A DNA stretch of 64,000 nucleotides from Microbacterium sp. SA39 (GCF_000967865.1 NZ_JXRU01000035.1:62001-126000); one strand, 5' to 3'; shown: positions 50,835-59,810, counted from the stretch's first letter. Notes: a model not told the origin generated them from the sequence alone. Translations and numbers: made by a program.

Positions 50835-52004
50835 ATGGAGAGGCTCTCCGCACGGCTGCTGTCGTGGGCGTCGCTGATCGACGAGAAGACACTCGCGCAG
50901 GCGCACACCACGGCACGCATGCCGTTCATCCATCCGCACCTGGCGCTGATGCCGGATACGCACCTCGGCAAGGGGGCGACCGTCGGCTCGGTCATCCCGA
51001 CGCTCGGCGCGATCATCCCCGCCGCCGTCGGTGTCGACATCGGCTGCGGCATGATCGCCGTCCGCACTCAGTTCTCGAAGGGCGACCTGGACGGTCGCGA
51101 GCTCTCGGAGCTCCGGGAGCAGATCGAGCGCGCCATCCCGCTGTCGGCCGGACGCTACAACAACAAGGTCGTCGCGACGGCCGAGCCCCGTATCGCCGAG
51201 CTCGAGGCGCTCGCCGAGAAGAACGAGTTCGACCCGGAGAAGTACGCGAAGAACTGGCGCCTGCAGCTGGGCACGCTCGGCTCGGGGAACCATTTCATCG
51301 AGGTGTCGGTCGATGAGCTCGACAGGGTGTGGCTGTTCCTGCACTCGGGCTCGCGGGGCGTCGGCAACAAGATCGCCATGAAGCACATCTCGGTCGCGCA
51401 GCGGCTGGCGAAGCGCTGGTGGATCGACCTCCCGGACCCCGACCTGGCCTACCTCGTCGAGGGCACGCCGGAGTTCACGTCGTACATCCGGGAGCTGCGG
51501 TGGGCACAGCACTTCGCTCTGCTGAACCGGGAGGAGATGATGGACCGGGTCGTGCGGCAGGTGTCGGAGTTCCTCGGAACCCCGATCGAGGACCAGGAGC
51601 GGATCAACTGCCACCACAACTTCACCGAGTCGGAGATGCACTACGGCAAGCGGGTGTGGGTGTCGCGGAAGGGTGCGATCCAGGCGGATGCCGGTCGGCC
51701 CGGGCTCATCCCCGGTTCGATGGGCACCGCGTCGTACGTGGTCGAGGGGCTCGGCGACCCGCAGTCGCTGAACTCGTCGCCGCACGGCGCCGGCCGGAAC
51801 TTCTCCCGGTCGACGGCCCGGAAGACGTTCACGCACGAGCAGCTGCGGGAGGCGATGGTCGGGATCGAGTTCCGTGACACGAGCGCCTTCATCGACGAGA
51901 TCCCGCAGGCGTACAAGCCGATCGATCAGGTGATGGCGGATGCCGCCAGCCTCGTGTCGATCCGCCACACGCTGCGGCAGCTCGTCAATGTGAAGGGCGA
52001 CTGA
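50835..52004 (+). CDS. rtcB: RtcB-family RNA ligase
   Basis: A 389-residue GTP-dependent 3'-phosphate RNA ligase. The metal and guanylate residues are visible: GVDIGCGM (C71), GSGNHFIE, HSGSRG, CHHNFTE, IPGSMGTASYV, and the guanylylated histidine in SPHGAGR (about residue 317). It is shorter than archaeal RtcB and belongs to the bacterial RtcB2-like group. No archease gene is adjacent. ATG 50835 with AAAGGA upstream is used. A 15-bp hairpin follows. Confidence 0.93.
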   Translation: MERLSARLLSWASLIDEKTLAQAHTTARMPFIHPHLALMPDTHLGKGATVGSVIPTLGAIIPAAVGVDIGCGMIAVRTQFSKGDLDGRELSELREQIERAIPLSAGRYNNKVVATAEPRIAELEALAEKNEFDPEKYAKNWRLQLGTLGSGNHFIEVSVDELDRVWLFLHSGSRGVGNKIAMKHISVAQRLAKRWWIDLPDPDLAYLVEGTPEFTSYIRELRWAQHFALLNREEMMDRVVRQVSEFLGTPIEDQERINCHHNFTESEMHYGKRVWVSRKGAIQADAGRPGLIPGSMGTASYVVEGLGDPQSLNSSPHGAGRNFSRSTARKTFTHEQLREAMVGIEFRDTSAFIDEIPQAYKPIDQVMADAASLVSIRHTLRQLVNVKGD

Positions 52005-52009
52005 GCGTA

Positions 52010-52042
52010 GGGGTCGGGTGGAGAAGATCTCCGCCCGACCCC
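52010..52042 (+). terminator. Hairpin terminator after rtcB
   Basis: The arms 52010-52024 (GGGGTCGGGTGGAGA) and 52028-52042 (TCTCCGCCCGACCCC) pair in 15 positions, one of them G-U, around a 3-nt loop. No U-run is obvious. The stem starts 6 bp behind the stop codon. Confidence 0.7.
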
Positions 52043-52083
52043 TCATGCGGCAGAGTGGAGGAACCCCGGGTGAAGGAGGTCAC

Positions 52084-52524
52084 ATGAATGGCGAGGAGCT
52101 GCAGGAGCGCGCTCGAGCACGAGTCGAGGAGCTCCCCGGTGCCGTTCTGGAGTATCCGTTCGGACCCGAGTGGGAGGTGTTCAAGGTGCGGGGCAAGGTG
52201 TTCCTGTTGATGACGGATGTCGCCGGTGACCCGATGGTGACCCTGAAGGCCGACCCGGAGGACAGCAAGGCGCTCCGGGAGCAGTATGACGCGGTCACTC
52301 CCGGGTACCACATGAACAAGAAGCACTGGATCACGGTGCACCCCTCCGAGGACCTGGAGTCACAGCTGATCGACGACCTGGTCACGGATTCATATCTGCT
52401 CGTCGTGGCGAACCTCCCACGCGCGAAGCGGCCCGTCGACCCTGCCACGTTCGGACAGGACGACCGACGCGGTGCCGCCGGGATGCCACCCGAAGACACC
52501 GAGCGATCGATCCGGCAGGGCTGA
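52084..52524 (+). CDS. MmcQ/YjbR family DNA-binding protein
   Basis: A 146-residue protein of the YjbR/MmcQ fold. EYPFGPEWEVFKVRGKVFLL, the later VTLKADPEDSKALREQYDAV and GYHMNKKHWITV match the family, which is structurally similar to DNA-binding proteins but has no proven function. A strong ribosome binding site GAAGGAGG precedes ATG 52084. It is transcribed alone behind the rtcB terminator. Confidence 0.88.
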   Translation: MNGEELQERARARVEELPGAVLEYPFGPEWEVFKVRGKVFLLMTDVAGDPMVTLKADPEDSKALREQYDAVTPGYHMNKKHWITVHPSEDLESQLIDDLVTDSYLLVVANLPRAKRPVDPATFGQDDRRGAAGMPPEDTERSIRQG

Positions 52525-52526
52525 TC

Positions 52527-53990
52527 TCAGACGACCGGCGCAGCTTCCGCCTCGACGGACCGGTCGGTGAAGGCCTCCTTGGGCACGAACAGCAGCAGCA
52601 CGGCCGCGGCGAGCGCCGTCACGCCGCACACGACCCAGACGGTGAAATACCCCGCGAGCGTCCCCGCCGTGCCCTCGGCCGCTCCGGCGGCCGTGCTCGC
52701 GAACCCGTTGAGCAGCGCGATGCCGAACACGCACGACGCGATCGCACCGCCGACGGTCTTCACCGAGTTCGTGAGACCAGTCGCAACGCCCGTCTGCGAA
52801 GCAGGAGCAGCGGATGCCGCGGCCGCCGGCAGAGCCGCGACGAGGGCACCCGACCCCAGGCCGACGATGACCATGTTGATGATGACCTGGGCGTAGGTGT
52901 CATGGAACGGCAGGAACAGCAGGAAGCCGACTCCGACCAGCACAGATGCGCCCATCAGCGTCAGGCGTGGCGACAGTCGTCGCGCGATGATCGGGAACAG
53001 CAGGGCACCCGCGATCATGGCGATCAGGTAGACGCCGATGATCAGCGAGGTGGCGAACCCGGTCGTGCCGAGGCCGTAGCCGTAGACGTCCGGGTCGGTG
53101 CGCGCGAAGGTCGACAGCGGCGCCTGGGCGCCCAACACGCTCACCCCGAACAGGCCGGCGGTCAGGAAGACCGGCCCCAGCGCGGGTGAGCGGAACATGC
53201 GCACGTCGATGAGCGGGTCATCGCAGCGGAGCTCCCACAGCACGAACGGAATCACGAGCAGCAATCCCGCGATGACGACCGCCCACGACCAGGGGTTCAC
53301 GAGCCCGCCCTCGAGGCGCAGCAGGCTCAGGCCTCCGGTGAAGCAGACCAGCGCGAGTGAGATCAGCATCAGGCCGACCGTGTCGAACAGGCCGCCGGTC
53401 GGATCCGGAGACTCCTTCACCCCGAACAGGATCACGAAGAAGCAGATCACGATGAGCACGGCCGGTACGAGCAGCACGACGGTCAATGGAAGCACGTCGA
53501 TCAGTGCGCCGCCGACCAGGGCGCCGATGATCGCGCCGCCTTCGAGTGCGGCGACGAGGAGTCCTGCCGCCTTGGCCGTGATCGAGGAGCGTCCTTCCAT
53601 CCGCCGCGAGCGCGACCAGATGAGTGCGATCTCGAGCGGAAGCCAGACGACGTAGAAGCCCATCAGCGCCCAGGCTGCGAGGAAGACGCCGAAGGAGTCC
53701 GTGAAGGGGAGCACGAGAGCGGCTGCCGCGGTAAGGGCGGTCGAGATCATCAGCATCCGCTTGTGGCCCACCATGTCGCCGAGCTTCGCGAACGCCGGCA
53801 CGACGAGCGCCGACAGCATGAGTTGAGCGCCTTCGAGCCAGTTCACGTCGGCGTCGTGGATGCCGAGATGCCGGGCGATGTCGGTGAGCATCGGCGTGTA
53901 ATAGCCCTGCAGCACACCGCTGGTGAACTCGACGAAGGCGAGGAAGCCGACGACGACGGCAAGGGTGCCCAGTGTGCGGTTGCGCGTCAT
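52527..53990 (-). CDS. MFS transporter (DHA2-like, about 14 segments)
   Basis: A 487-residue drug-type major facilitator. Fourteen hydrophobic segments are apparent. The conserved LGDMVGHKRMLM motif A lies in the loop after segment 2, and the later IIARRLSPRLTLMGASVLVG repeats its pattern. AAGGAG precedes ATG 53990. The M20 peptidase gene lies on the same strand 28 bp downstream, so they may share a transcript. The substrate is unknown. Confidence 0.88.
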   Translation of the reverse strand: MTRNRTLGTLAVVVGFLAFVEFTSGVLQGYYTPMLTDIARHLGIHDADVNWLEGAQLMLSALVVPAFAKLGDMVGHKRMLMISTALTAAAALVLPFTDSFGVFLAAWALMGFYVVWLPLEIALIWSRSRRMEGRSSITAKAAGLLVAALEGGAIIGALVGGALIDVLPLTVVLLVPAVLIVICFFVILFGVKESPDPTGGLFDTVGLMLISLALVCFTGGLSLLRLEGGLVNPWSWAVVIAGLLLVIPFVLWELRCDDPLIDVRMFRSPALGPVFLTAGLFGVSVLGAQAPLSTFARTDPDVYGYGLGTTGFATSLIIGVYLIAMIAGALLFPIIARRLSPRLTLMGASVLVGVGFLLFLPFHDTYAQVIINMVIVGLGSGALVAALPAAAASAAPASQTGVATGLTNSVKTVGGAIASCVFGIALLNGFASTAAGAAEGTAGTLAGYFTVWVVCGVTALAAAVLLLFVPKEAFTDRSVEAEAAPVV

Positions 53991-54018
53991 CGCGTCTCCT
54001 TCGGGTGCCTGGGTGACA

Positions 54019-55368
54019 TCAGACTAGCTGTTCGAGGAGCGCACGATGGAAGCGCTCCCCGCGCTCCAGGGCGGCGATCTCGACGCTCTCGTCGACCCCG
54101 TGGATCGACGAGCGCTGGGCATTCGACATCTCCAGCGGCGCGAACCGGTAGACCGCGGGAGAGAACCGGTGGAAGTGCCGCGAGTCGGTGGCCGCCATCA
54201 TCACGTAGGGCACGGCGGGGATGCCGGGATGGGAGACCTCGAGGGCTGCCGCGAGCAGCGCGAACTGCACGTTGTCGGTCGGCGACTCCGGCGACGGCTC
54301 GCTCGCCTCGAGCACCTCGACCTTCACGAGCGGATCGCGGATGCGGCGACGCACCCGGAACACGGTCTGCTGCGTCGTCTCTCCGAGCGCGAGGCGCAGG
54401 TTCACCGTCGCCGACGCCTGAGAGGGCAGCACGTTCGCCGCGGTCCCGCCGGACTGCATGGTCGGAGCGACCGTCGTGCGGATGAGCGCAGCGGGTTCGC
54501 CGCCGAGCACAGCGAACACCCGGGCGGTGAGGAGAGGTGCTGCGCCGAGCAGCCGCAAGAGAGGGCGGGCCGGGCCGGGCGTCCGCGTGGCCAGCTGCGA
54601 CAGCATCCGTCCGATCGCCGCCGGTGTGCGCGGCCGGAACGTCGCAGGTCCCAGGCGGTCGACAGCCCGGGCGATGCGCCGCACGGCGGTGAGCGACGGG
54701 GGTGCGGAGGCGTGACCGCCAGCACCTCGAGCCGTCAGCTGCACGGTCATCACCCCCTTCTCCCCCACGCCGATCATCGCGGCCCGCCCCGGAACGAAGG
54801 GCAGCGGCGCGTCGACCACGGCACCGCCCTCGTCGACGACGAGCCACGGGACGATGTCGCGATCACGGAGCACCCGCGCGATCTCTTCGGCCGCGTGCCC
54901 GTAGGTCTCCTCGTTGCCGCCGAAGGAGAGATACACATCGCGCGCCGGCACGAAGCCGTCGGCGAGAAGGTTCTCGACCGCCTCCAGCACCACGATCAGC
55001 GGCCCCTTGTCGTCGAGGGCACCGCGACCGTACACCGAGCCGTCGGCGATCACCCCCGCGAAAGGAGGGTGCGTCCAGGCATCGCTCTCGTCGACCGGCA
55101 CGACGTCGTAGTGGGCCATCAGCACGACAGGGCCATCGGATGCCGTGTCACGCCCCGTCCAGTGGAGGAGCAGCCCGAAGTCGGTGTGCCTCTCGAGCCG
55201 GAGGTGCTCATGCGTGAGCGGGTAGAGCTCGGCGAGAAGGGCGACGAAGTCCTCGAACGGTGCCGGACCGCGCTGCTCGAGCTCGGCCGAGACGGTCGGG
55301 ATCCTGATCATCTGCGAGAGCCGCTCGGCGATGCCCGGGCGCACGGTGGCTGTGGTCACAGTCGTCAT
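54019..55368 (-). CDS. M20 family metallopeptidase
   Basis: A 449-residue carboxypeptidase/aminoacylase-type hydrolase. The two-metal site residues are in VLMAHYDVVPV, GRGALDDKGP, FGGNEETYGH and VDEGG, and a final histidine is in SIHGVDESV. The dimerisation lid domain lies about residues 195-320. The long form resembles CPS1-type M20 peptidases with a hydrophobic stretch. ATG 55368 starts MTTVTTATVRP. The substrate is unknown. Confidence 0.9.
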   Translation of the reverse strand: MTTVTTATVRPGIAERLSQMIRIPTVSAELEQRGPAPFEDFVALLAELYPLTHEHLRLERHTDFGLLLHWTGRDTASDGPVVLMAHYDVVPVDESDAWTHPPFAGVIADGSVYGRGALDDKGPLIVVLEAVENLLADGFVPARDVYLSFGGNEETYGHAAEEIARVLRDRDIVPWLVVDEGGAVVDAPLPFVPGRAAMIGVGEKGVMTVQLTARGAGGHASAPPSLTAVRRIARAVDRLGPATFRPRTPAAIGRMLSQLATRTPGPARPLLRLLGAAPLLTARVFAVLGGEPAALIRTTVAPTMQSGGTAANVLPSQASATVNLRLALGETTQQTVFRVRRRIRDPLVKVEVLEASEPSPESPTDNVQFALLAAALEVSHPGIPAVPYVMMAATDSRHFHRFSPAVYRFAPLEMSNAQRSSIHGVDESVEIAALERGERFHRALLEQLV

Positions 55369-55433
55369 CGTAGCGAGCGTGGGCGCGTCCGCGCGGGGCG
55401 AGCTGGCCGTCGGTCGTCTCATATCCTGACCGA

Positions 55434-55601
55434 ATGAGGATCGCCGTCGCAGGAGGAACCGGTGTCGGCCGGCGCACCGTCGAGCGGGTTCGAGCCGCCG
55501 GCCACACGCGGATGGCGGGCATGCGCGCCGGAGACGCCTTGCCCGGTCCGGATGCCGACCTCGGGTCGGAGACGTTCGACCAGTGGCTCGCCGCGCGCTG
55601 A
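55434..55601 (+). pseudogene. Remnant of an NAD(P)-binding (NmrA-like) reductase, middle deleted
   Basis: A 55-residue frame reads MRIAVAGGTGVGRRTVERVR and AAGHTRMAGMRAGDA, then LPGPDADLGSETFDQWLAAR. The start is the Rossmann beginning of an SDR/NmrA-like reductase, although the usual G-G-T-G-x-V-G has lost a residue. The end matches the C-terminal tail of the same family. About 200 residues between are missing, yet the frame is kept. It looks like an in-frame internal deletion and is unlikely to be functional. Confidence 0.65.
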
Positions 55602-55632
55602 ACCGCGGGCGAGCCGGGAGGACAATGGAGCG

Positions 55633-56643
55633 GTGAGCCTCTTCGCCTTCGCCCCGTCGCGAGGCCCGCGGTGGCCCCTGGCGCTGCAGGCCGCGGCGGG
55701 CATCGGCGTTCCGATCGCTCTGATGACGCTTCTCGGCCAGCCCGCGCTCGGCTACATCGCCGCGAGCGGAGCTTTCACCGTGCTGTTCGTCGGATCTGCG
55801 CCGGTCGTCGACCGCGCGCGCGTTCTTCCGCTGGTCGCCGCCGGCCTCGTGCTCAGCGCCACTCTCGGCGTGCTGGTCGCGCCGAACCCGTGGCTGGTGA
55901 GCGCGGGCGTCGTGATCGTGGCGATCGTCTCGGCCGCTCTCGCCTTCGGCTTCCGCCTCGGACCGCCCGGACCGTTGTTCTTCATCCTCGTCTTCGGCCT
56001 CTCCGCGCACGTGATCGTCGTCTCTTCGATCACGCCCGTGGTCTACATCGCCGCCCTCGCCGCGGGGTGCGTGTTCTCGTACCTCGTCGCGCTGACTCCT
56101 CTGTTCCTCCCCCGCGCCCGGGCGACGGCCCCGAGGTCGTTGCCGGAGCTGCTGCCGGGGCCGTCGTTCGACGGCGGGACCCGAGTGCTGATCCTGCGGG
56201 TGGCGCTCGTCGCGGTGCTCGGCGTGCTTCTCGGCCTCGTGATCGACCCTGCGCGCACGTATTGGATCGTCGGCTCGGCGGTGGCGGTCATCGGTGTCGC
56301 CGCCGCGCGGAGAGCCGCCTTCGAGCGCGGACTGCATCGGATGCTCGGCACTGTCGTCGGCGCCGGGTTGTACGCACTGCTCGCGCTCCTGCATCCGTCG
56401 GGGCTCTGGCTCGCCCTGCTCCTCGCCGCTCTGCAGTTCGCGATCGAACTGGTCGTGGTGCGTCACTACGCGCTCGCGCTGGTGTTCATCACCCCGTTGG
56501 TTCTGCTGCTCACGGGTGCGGCGACAGGGGAGATCGGCGCGATGGACGTGGCCTGGGAACGGATCGTCGACACCGTCGTCGGGGCGGTGCTCGGCGCGGC
56601 ATCCGGTGTGCTGCACCCGCGGGCGGAGCCGAGGGCCGGCTGA
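55633..56643 (+). CDS. FUSC-like integral membrane protein
   Basis: A 336-residue membrane protein with two halves of about five to six segments each, in the layout of the FUSC/aromatic acid exporter superfamily. The second half opens RVALVAVLGVLLGLVIDPAR and continues TYWIVGSAVAVIGVAAARRA. No soluble domain is attached. The start GTG 55633 is tentative. The transported substance is unknown. Confidence 0.8.
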   Translation: MSLFAFAPSRGPRWPLALQAAAGIGVPIALMTLLGQPALGYIAASGAFTVLFVGSAPVVDRARVLPLVAAGLVLSATLGVLVAPNPWLVSAGVVIVAIVSAALAFGFRLGPPGPLFFILVFGLSAHVIVVSSITPVVYIAALAAGCVFSYLVALTPLFLPRARATAPRSLPELLPGPSFDGGTRVLILRVALVAVLGVLLGLVIDPARTYWIVGSAVAVIGVAAARRAAFERGLHRMLGTVVGAGLYALLALLHPSGLWLALLLAALQFAIELVVVRHYALALVFITPLVLLLTGAATGEIGAMDVAWERIVDTVVGAVLGAASGVLHPRAEPRAG

Positions 56644-56753
56644 CTCCCTCCGCACCGCTTCTGCACAACGGCGTCACAGATCGAGTTATCGCGATCCGCC
56701 GCCGCGGCCACAGGCCCCTTGGCAGGATGGGGTGATCCGCAGAGAATGAGAGG

Positions 56754-57128
56754 GTGCCCGCCTTGACCGAACCGCAGACCTGGACCGTGATCGGTGCCGT
56801 CATCGCCCTGATGTTCGGCATGCTCACGATCGTGTCGACCCTCTTCATCCGCGTGCTCCGTGCCGAGATCAGCGGCGTGAGAGGGGAGATCGGCGGGCTG
56901 CGCGGGGAGCTCCGCGGGGAGATCGGCGGGCTGCGCCGGGAGATGATCGGCCGGTTCGACGCCGTCGACGAGAAATTCGTCGCGGTCGACGCGCGCTTCG
57001 ACGCGGTCAACTCGCGATTCGATGCGGTCAACATGCGCTTCGACTCCGTCAATACGAAGATCGAAGGACTCGATCGCGATGTGCGCGCTCTCGTGAAGCG
57101 CACGTTCGGTCTGGACAGAGGCGAGTGA
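56754..57128 (+). CDS. Membrane-anchored coiled-coil protein
   Basis: A 124-residue protein with one N-terminal membrane segment (VIGAVIALMFGMLTIVSTLF). Then come two glycine-rich repeats, GVRGEIGGLRGELRGEIGG, and a heptad series RFDAVDEKFVAVDARFDAVN-SRFDAVN-MRFDSVN-TKIEGLD. It resembles widespread actinobacterial coiled-coil proteins of unknown role. The start is GTG 56754 and the stop overlaps the next small gene (GTGA). Confidence 0.78.
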   Translation: MPALTEPQTWTVIGAVIALMFGMLTIVSTLFIRVLRAEISGVRGEIGGLRGELRGEIGGLRREMIGRFDAVDEKFVAVDARFDAVNSRFDAVNMRFDSVNTKIEGLDRDVRALVKRTFGLDRGE

Positions 57129-57301
57129 CCGTCGGCCTCGCGCCGTCCGGCTCTTTCGAGGCTGCGGAGGTGCGCTTCACCGACGCCGACGAGATCGACA
57201 CCGACGGCCTGGCGGGATGGCTCTCCGCGGCTCGGCAGATCCTATGGGACTACGACCACATCCGCACGAACCGCGGTCTCGTCAAGCGCACCGACTTCTG
57301 A
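57125..57301 (+). CDS. Small unknown protein coupled to the coiled-coil protein
   Basis: A 58-residue frame from GTG 57125 overlapping the previous stop (GTGA). It starts VTVGLAPSGSFEAAEVRFTD and ends DYDHIRTNRGLVKRTDF. I do not recognise it. It has no signal or membrane segment. The 4-bp overlap and coding-like composition favour a real gene, but a C-terminal fragment of a lost gene cannot be excluded. Confidence 0.55.
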   Translation: MTVGLAPSGSFEAAEVRFTDADEIDTDGLAGWLSAARQILWDYDHIRTNRGLVKRTDF

Positions 57302-57383
57302 GCGCGTCCGCCGAGCCGGGAACAGCGGACGGCATCCCGCGGTTGCATCCGTAGAGCCGCGGCGTTACGGAGAAGAGGTGCAC

Positions 57384-57650
57384 ATGGAGCTCACCCTCGT
57401 GTCATCTTCGTTCTGCGGCGCCTGCGCACGCACCCGGTCGGTGCTCGCCGACGCGGTGCGCTTCCTTCCCGACGCCACGGTCACCGAGATCGATGTCGCC
57501 CGGGAGCCTGATGCGGCCGAGGCGCTCGACATCCGCTTCACGCCCACGGTCATCATCCGCGACGAGGACGGGGCCGAGGTGTTCCGCGCCGAGGGCGTGC
57601 CGACGGTCCCCCAGGTGCTGACCGCCGCGGTCAAGGCGTTACCCGCCTGA
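57384..57650 (+). CDS. Thioredoxin-like protein
   Basis: An 88-residue thioredoxin-fold protein with the redox pair C11-G-A-C14 in SSSFCGACARTR. DIRFTPTVIIRDEDGAEVF follows with the cis-proline. It is shorter than thioredoxin and resembles actinobacterial Trx-like proteins. ATG 57384 has AGAGG 9 bp upstream; a GTG 6 bp before is possible. It is monocistronic. Confidence 0.85.
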   Translation: MELTLVSSSFCGACARTRSVLADAVRFLPDATVTEIDVAREPDAAEALDIRFTPTVIIRDEDGAEVFRAEGVPTVPQVLTAAVKALPA

Positions 57651-57740
57651 GGCAGAACCCCTTGCAGCCGCTCCGTTCGCGGCGAAGAATGACGTGCACC
57701 GCCGTCCGGCGGCCACGCCCTTCACCTCCCGGAGTCGTTC

Positions 57741-58151
57741 ATGCCAGATCTCAACCCGTATCTGTCCTTCCGCACCGACGCCCGTCCGGCCCTGGAGTTC
57801 TATCAGAGCGTCCTGGGCGGCGAACTCGGCATCAGCGTCTTCGGAGATTTCCCTGACATGGTCCAGGATCCGAGTCAGCAGGACCTCGTGATGCACGGTC
57901 AGCTGAACACGCCGGACGGCCTCGTGCTGATGGCCTCCGACACGCCGGACGGCATGACGTATGAGAAGCCGCAGGGCATCTCGGTATCGCTCAGCGGCAA
58001 CACGCAAGAGGTCACTCAGCAGGTCTGGGACAAGCTCTCCGAAGGCGCGACCCTCACGATGCCGCTCGATGTCCCGCCGTGGGGCGGAACGTTCGGGATG
58101 CTCGTCGACCGCTTCGGCATCGCCTGGAGGCTGCACGGCGATCCGGAGTAG
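57741..58151 (+). CDS. VOC family protein (PhnB/YdhR-like)
   Basis: A 136-residue VOC protein of the PhnB-like group. It opens LNPYLSFRTDARPALEFYQS and continues VLGGELGISVFGDFPDM. VMHGQLNTPDGLVLMASDTP and the final WGGTFGMLVDRFGIAWRL are typical. No metal ligands of true dioxygenases are complete, as usual for this group. It is convergent with thrC, across a 28-bp gap with a short palindrome. Confidence 0.85.
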   Translation: MPDLNPYLSFRTDARPALEFYQSVLGGELGISVFGDFPDMVQDPSQQDLVMHGQLNTPDGLVLMASDTPDGMTYEKPQGISVSLSGNTQEVTQQVWDKLSEGATLTMPLDVPPWGGTFGMLVDRFGIAWRLHGDPE

Positions 58152-58179
58152 AGCGAAGGCGGCGCCGGCCGACGTCGGC

Positions 58180-59583
58180 TCAGTGCAGCGCGTTCTTCTC
58201 GATGAACGCCCGGAGCGCATGCTCGTCGTCGGCCATCTCCGTCACGTGCTGCGGGGCGCCGAGCATCTCGCGCAGCTCCGGCGCATAGGCCAGCTCGACG
58301 CCGATCGCCTCGCGAATCGTCTCGGCGAACTTCTCGGGCTTGGCGGTCTCGAGCACGAGCATCGGCACGCCGGGCTCCAGGTACTCGCGCGCGATCCGGA
58401 CGCCGTCGGCCGTGTGCGGGTCGATGACCTCGCCGGTCGTCTCGTAGACCGAGCGGATCGTGGCAAGACGGTCGTCGTGGGTCGACGTGCCGCTCACGAT
58501 GCCGAACTCGTCGACGAAGCGCTCGAGGTCGGCCGAGAAGTCGAAGAAGCCCTGCTCCTCGAGATCGTGCCAGGCACCCACGACCCGCGAGGCGTCGCGT
58601 CCGACCAGCTCGAAGATGAAGCGCTCGAGGTTCGAGGCCTTCGAGATGTCCATGGAGGGGCTGGAGGTCGCCAGCGTCTGCGCCGCGCTGCGCGGGCGGT
58701 AGATCCCGGTGCGGAAGAACTCGTCCAGCACGTTGTTCTCGTTGGCGGCGAGCACCAGGCGACGGATCGGCAGGCCCATCTGGCGGGCGTAGAAGCCGGA
58801 GAGGATGTTCCCGAAGTTGCCGGACGGCACCGTGAAGGAGAGCTCGGTCCAGCCCCCGGCATCCGTCGCCCGCAGCCAGGCCCAGAAGTAGTAGACGACC
58901 TGCGCGGCGATACGGCCGAGGTTGATGGAGTTGACCGCGCCGAGGTTCTGCGAGCGCTTGAAGACGAGGTCGCCGGCGAGGTGCTTGACGAGGTTCTGGC
59001 AGTCATCGAAGACTCCCTCGACCGCGATGTTGTGCACGTTCTCGTCATCGATCGAGAACATCTGTGCGCGTTGGAACGCGCTCATGCGCCCCTGCGGAGA
59101 CAGCATGAACACGGCGACACGCTCCTTGCCGCGCAGGGCGTGCTCGGCGGCGGAGCCGGTGTCGCCCGACGTCGCCCCGAGGATGTTGAGCACGGCATCC
59201 TGACGCTCCAGCGTGTACTCGAGCACCTGGCCGAGGAACTGCATGGCCATGTCCTTGAACGCCAGCGTCGGGCCCTCGGAGAGCCCGACGAGCGTGAGAT
59301 CGTCGTCGATCGCCCGCAGCGGGACGACGCTCGCCGGGAAGTCCTCATAGGCAGCCGCCGTCATCCGCGCGAGATCTGCGCGCGGGATGTCGGTCGCGAA
59401 GAGACCCAGCACCTCGGTCGCCAGCTGCGGGTACGTCAGTGCGCGCCACCGCTCGAGCGTCTCACCGTCGACCGTCGGCAGGACCTCGGGAACGGCGAGT
59501 CCTCCGTCGGGCGCGAGGCCCTCCAGCAGCGTCTCGCTGAACGACTGCGGCTGCATGCCGCCGCGGGTGGAGATGAACTGCAC
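58180..59583 (-). CDS. thrC: Threonine synthase
   Basis: A 467-residue PLP enzyme that makes threonine from O-phosphohomoserine. The PLP lysine is in LAFKDMAMQFLG. GATSGDTGSAAEHAL is the phosphate loop, and NFGNILSGFYARQMGLP is the middle motif. It belongs to the longer (fungal/E. coli-type) class. The start is GTG 59583, with GAGGAG about 6 bp upstream. It is the last gene before the two-component system on this strand. Confidence 0.95.
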   Translation of the reverse strand: MQFISTRGGMQPQSFSETLLEGLAPDGGLAVPEVLPTVDGETLERWRALTYPQLATEVLGLFATDIPRADLARMTAAAYEDFPASVVPLRAIDDDLTLVGLSEGPTLAFKDMAMQFLGQVLEYTLERQDAVLNILGATSGDTGSAAEHALRGKERVAVFMLSPQGRMSAFQRAQMFSIDDENVHNIAVEGVFDDCQNLVKHLAGDLVFKRSQNLGAVNSINLGRIAAQVVYYFWAWLRATDAGGWTELSFTVPSGNFGNILSGFYARQMGLPIRRLVLAANENNVLDEFFRTGIYRPRSAAQTLATSSPSMDISKASNLERFIFELVGRDASRVVGAWHDLEEQGFFDFSADLERFVDEFGIVSGTSTHDDRLATIRSVYETTGEVIDPHTADGVRIAREYLEPGVPMLVLETAKPEKFAETIREAIGVELAYAPELREMLGAPQHVTEMADDEHALRAFIEKNALH

Positions 59584-59669
59584 GTGGGCTCCTCAGATCG
59601 GGACTCGGCGCCTCCATTCTCTCAGGCGGCGAAGACCGTCGACGACGCGATGACGGATGCCGCGGCCGA

Positions 59670-59810
59670 TCAGAACAGCGACGTCGGCAGCGCCCCTTCG
59701 AGTTCGAGGAGCCGTCGTTCCGTGGCGAGCCCCTCGCCCTGATCGCCGCCGGAGCAGCCATCGGCAGATCCAAGCTCGTCAGCACGCCGCCGAAGTAGGC
59801 GCGCGCTCCG
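59670..59810 (-). pseudogene. Possible decayed coding remnant
   Basis: Between thrC and the response regulator, 227 bp lack a gene. The minus strand reads YFGGVLTSLDLPMAAPAAIR in one frame and, one frame over, GLATERRLLELEGALPTSLF with a stop at 59670. Joined by a frameshift it looks like the C-terminal end of a protein that I cannot name. The thrC promoter probably lies in 59584-59669. Confidence 0.25.

Noticed and set aside
55369-56655. Upstream extension of the M20 peptidase frame to 878 codons
   Set aside because: The added part is a repeat-like Arg/Glu/Asp shadow of the FUSC-like gene. The peptidase starts at ATG 55368, with a normal length of 449 residues.
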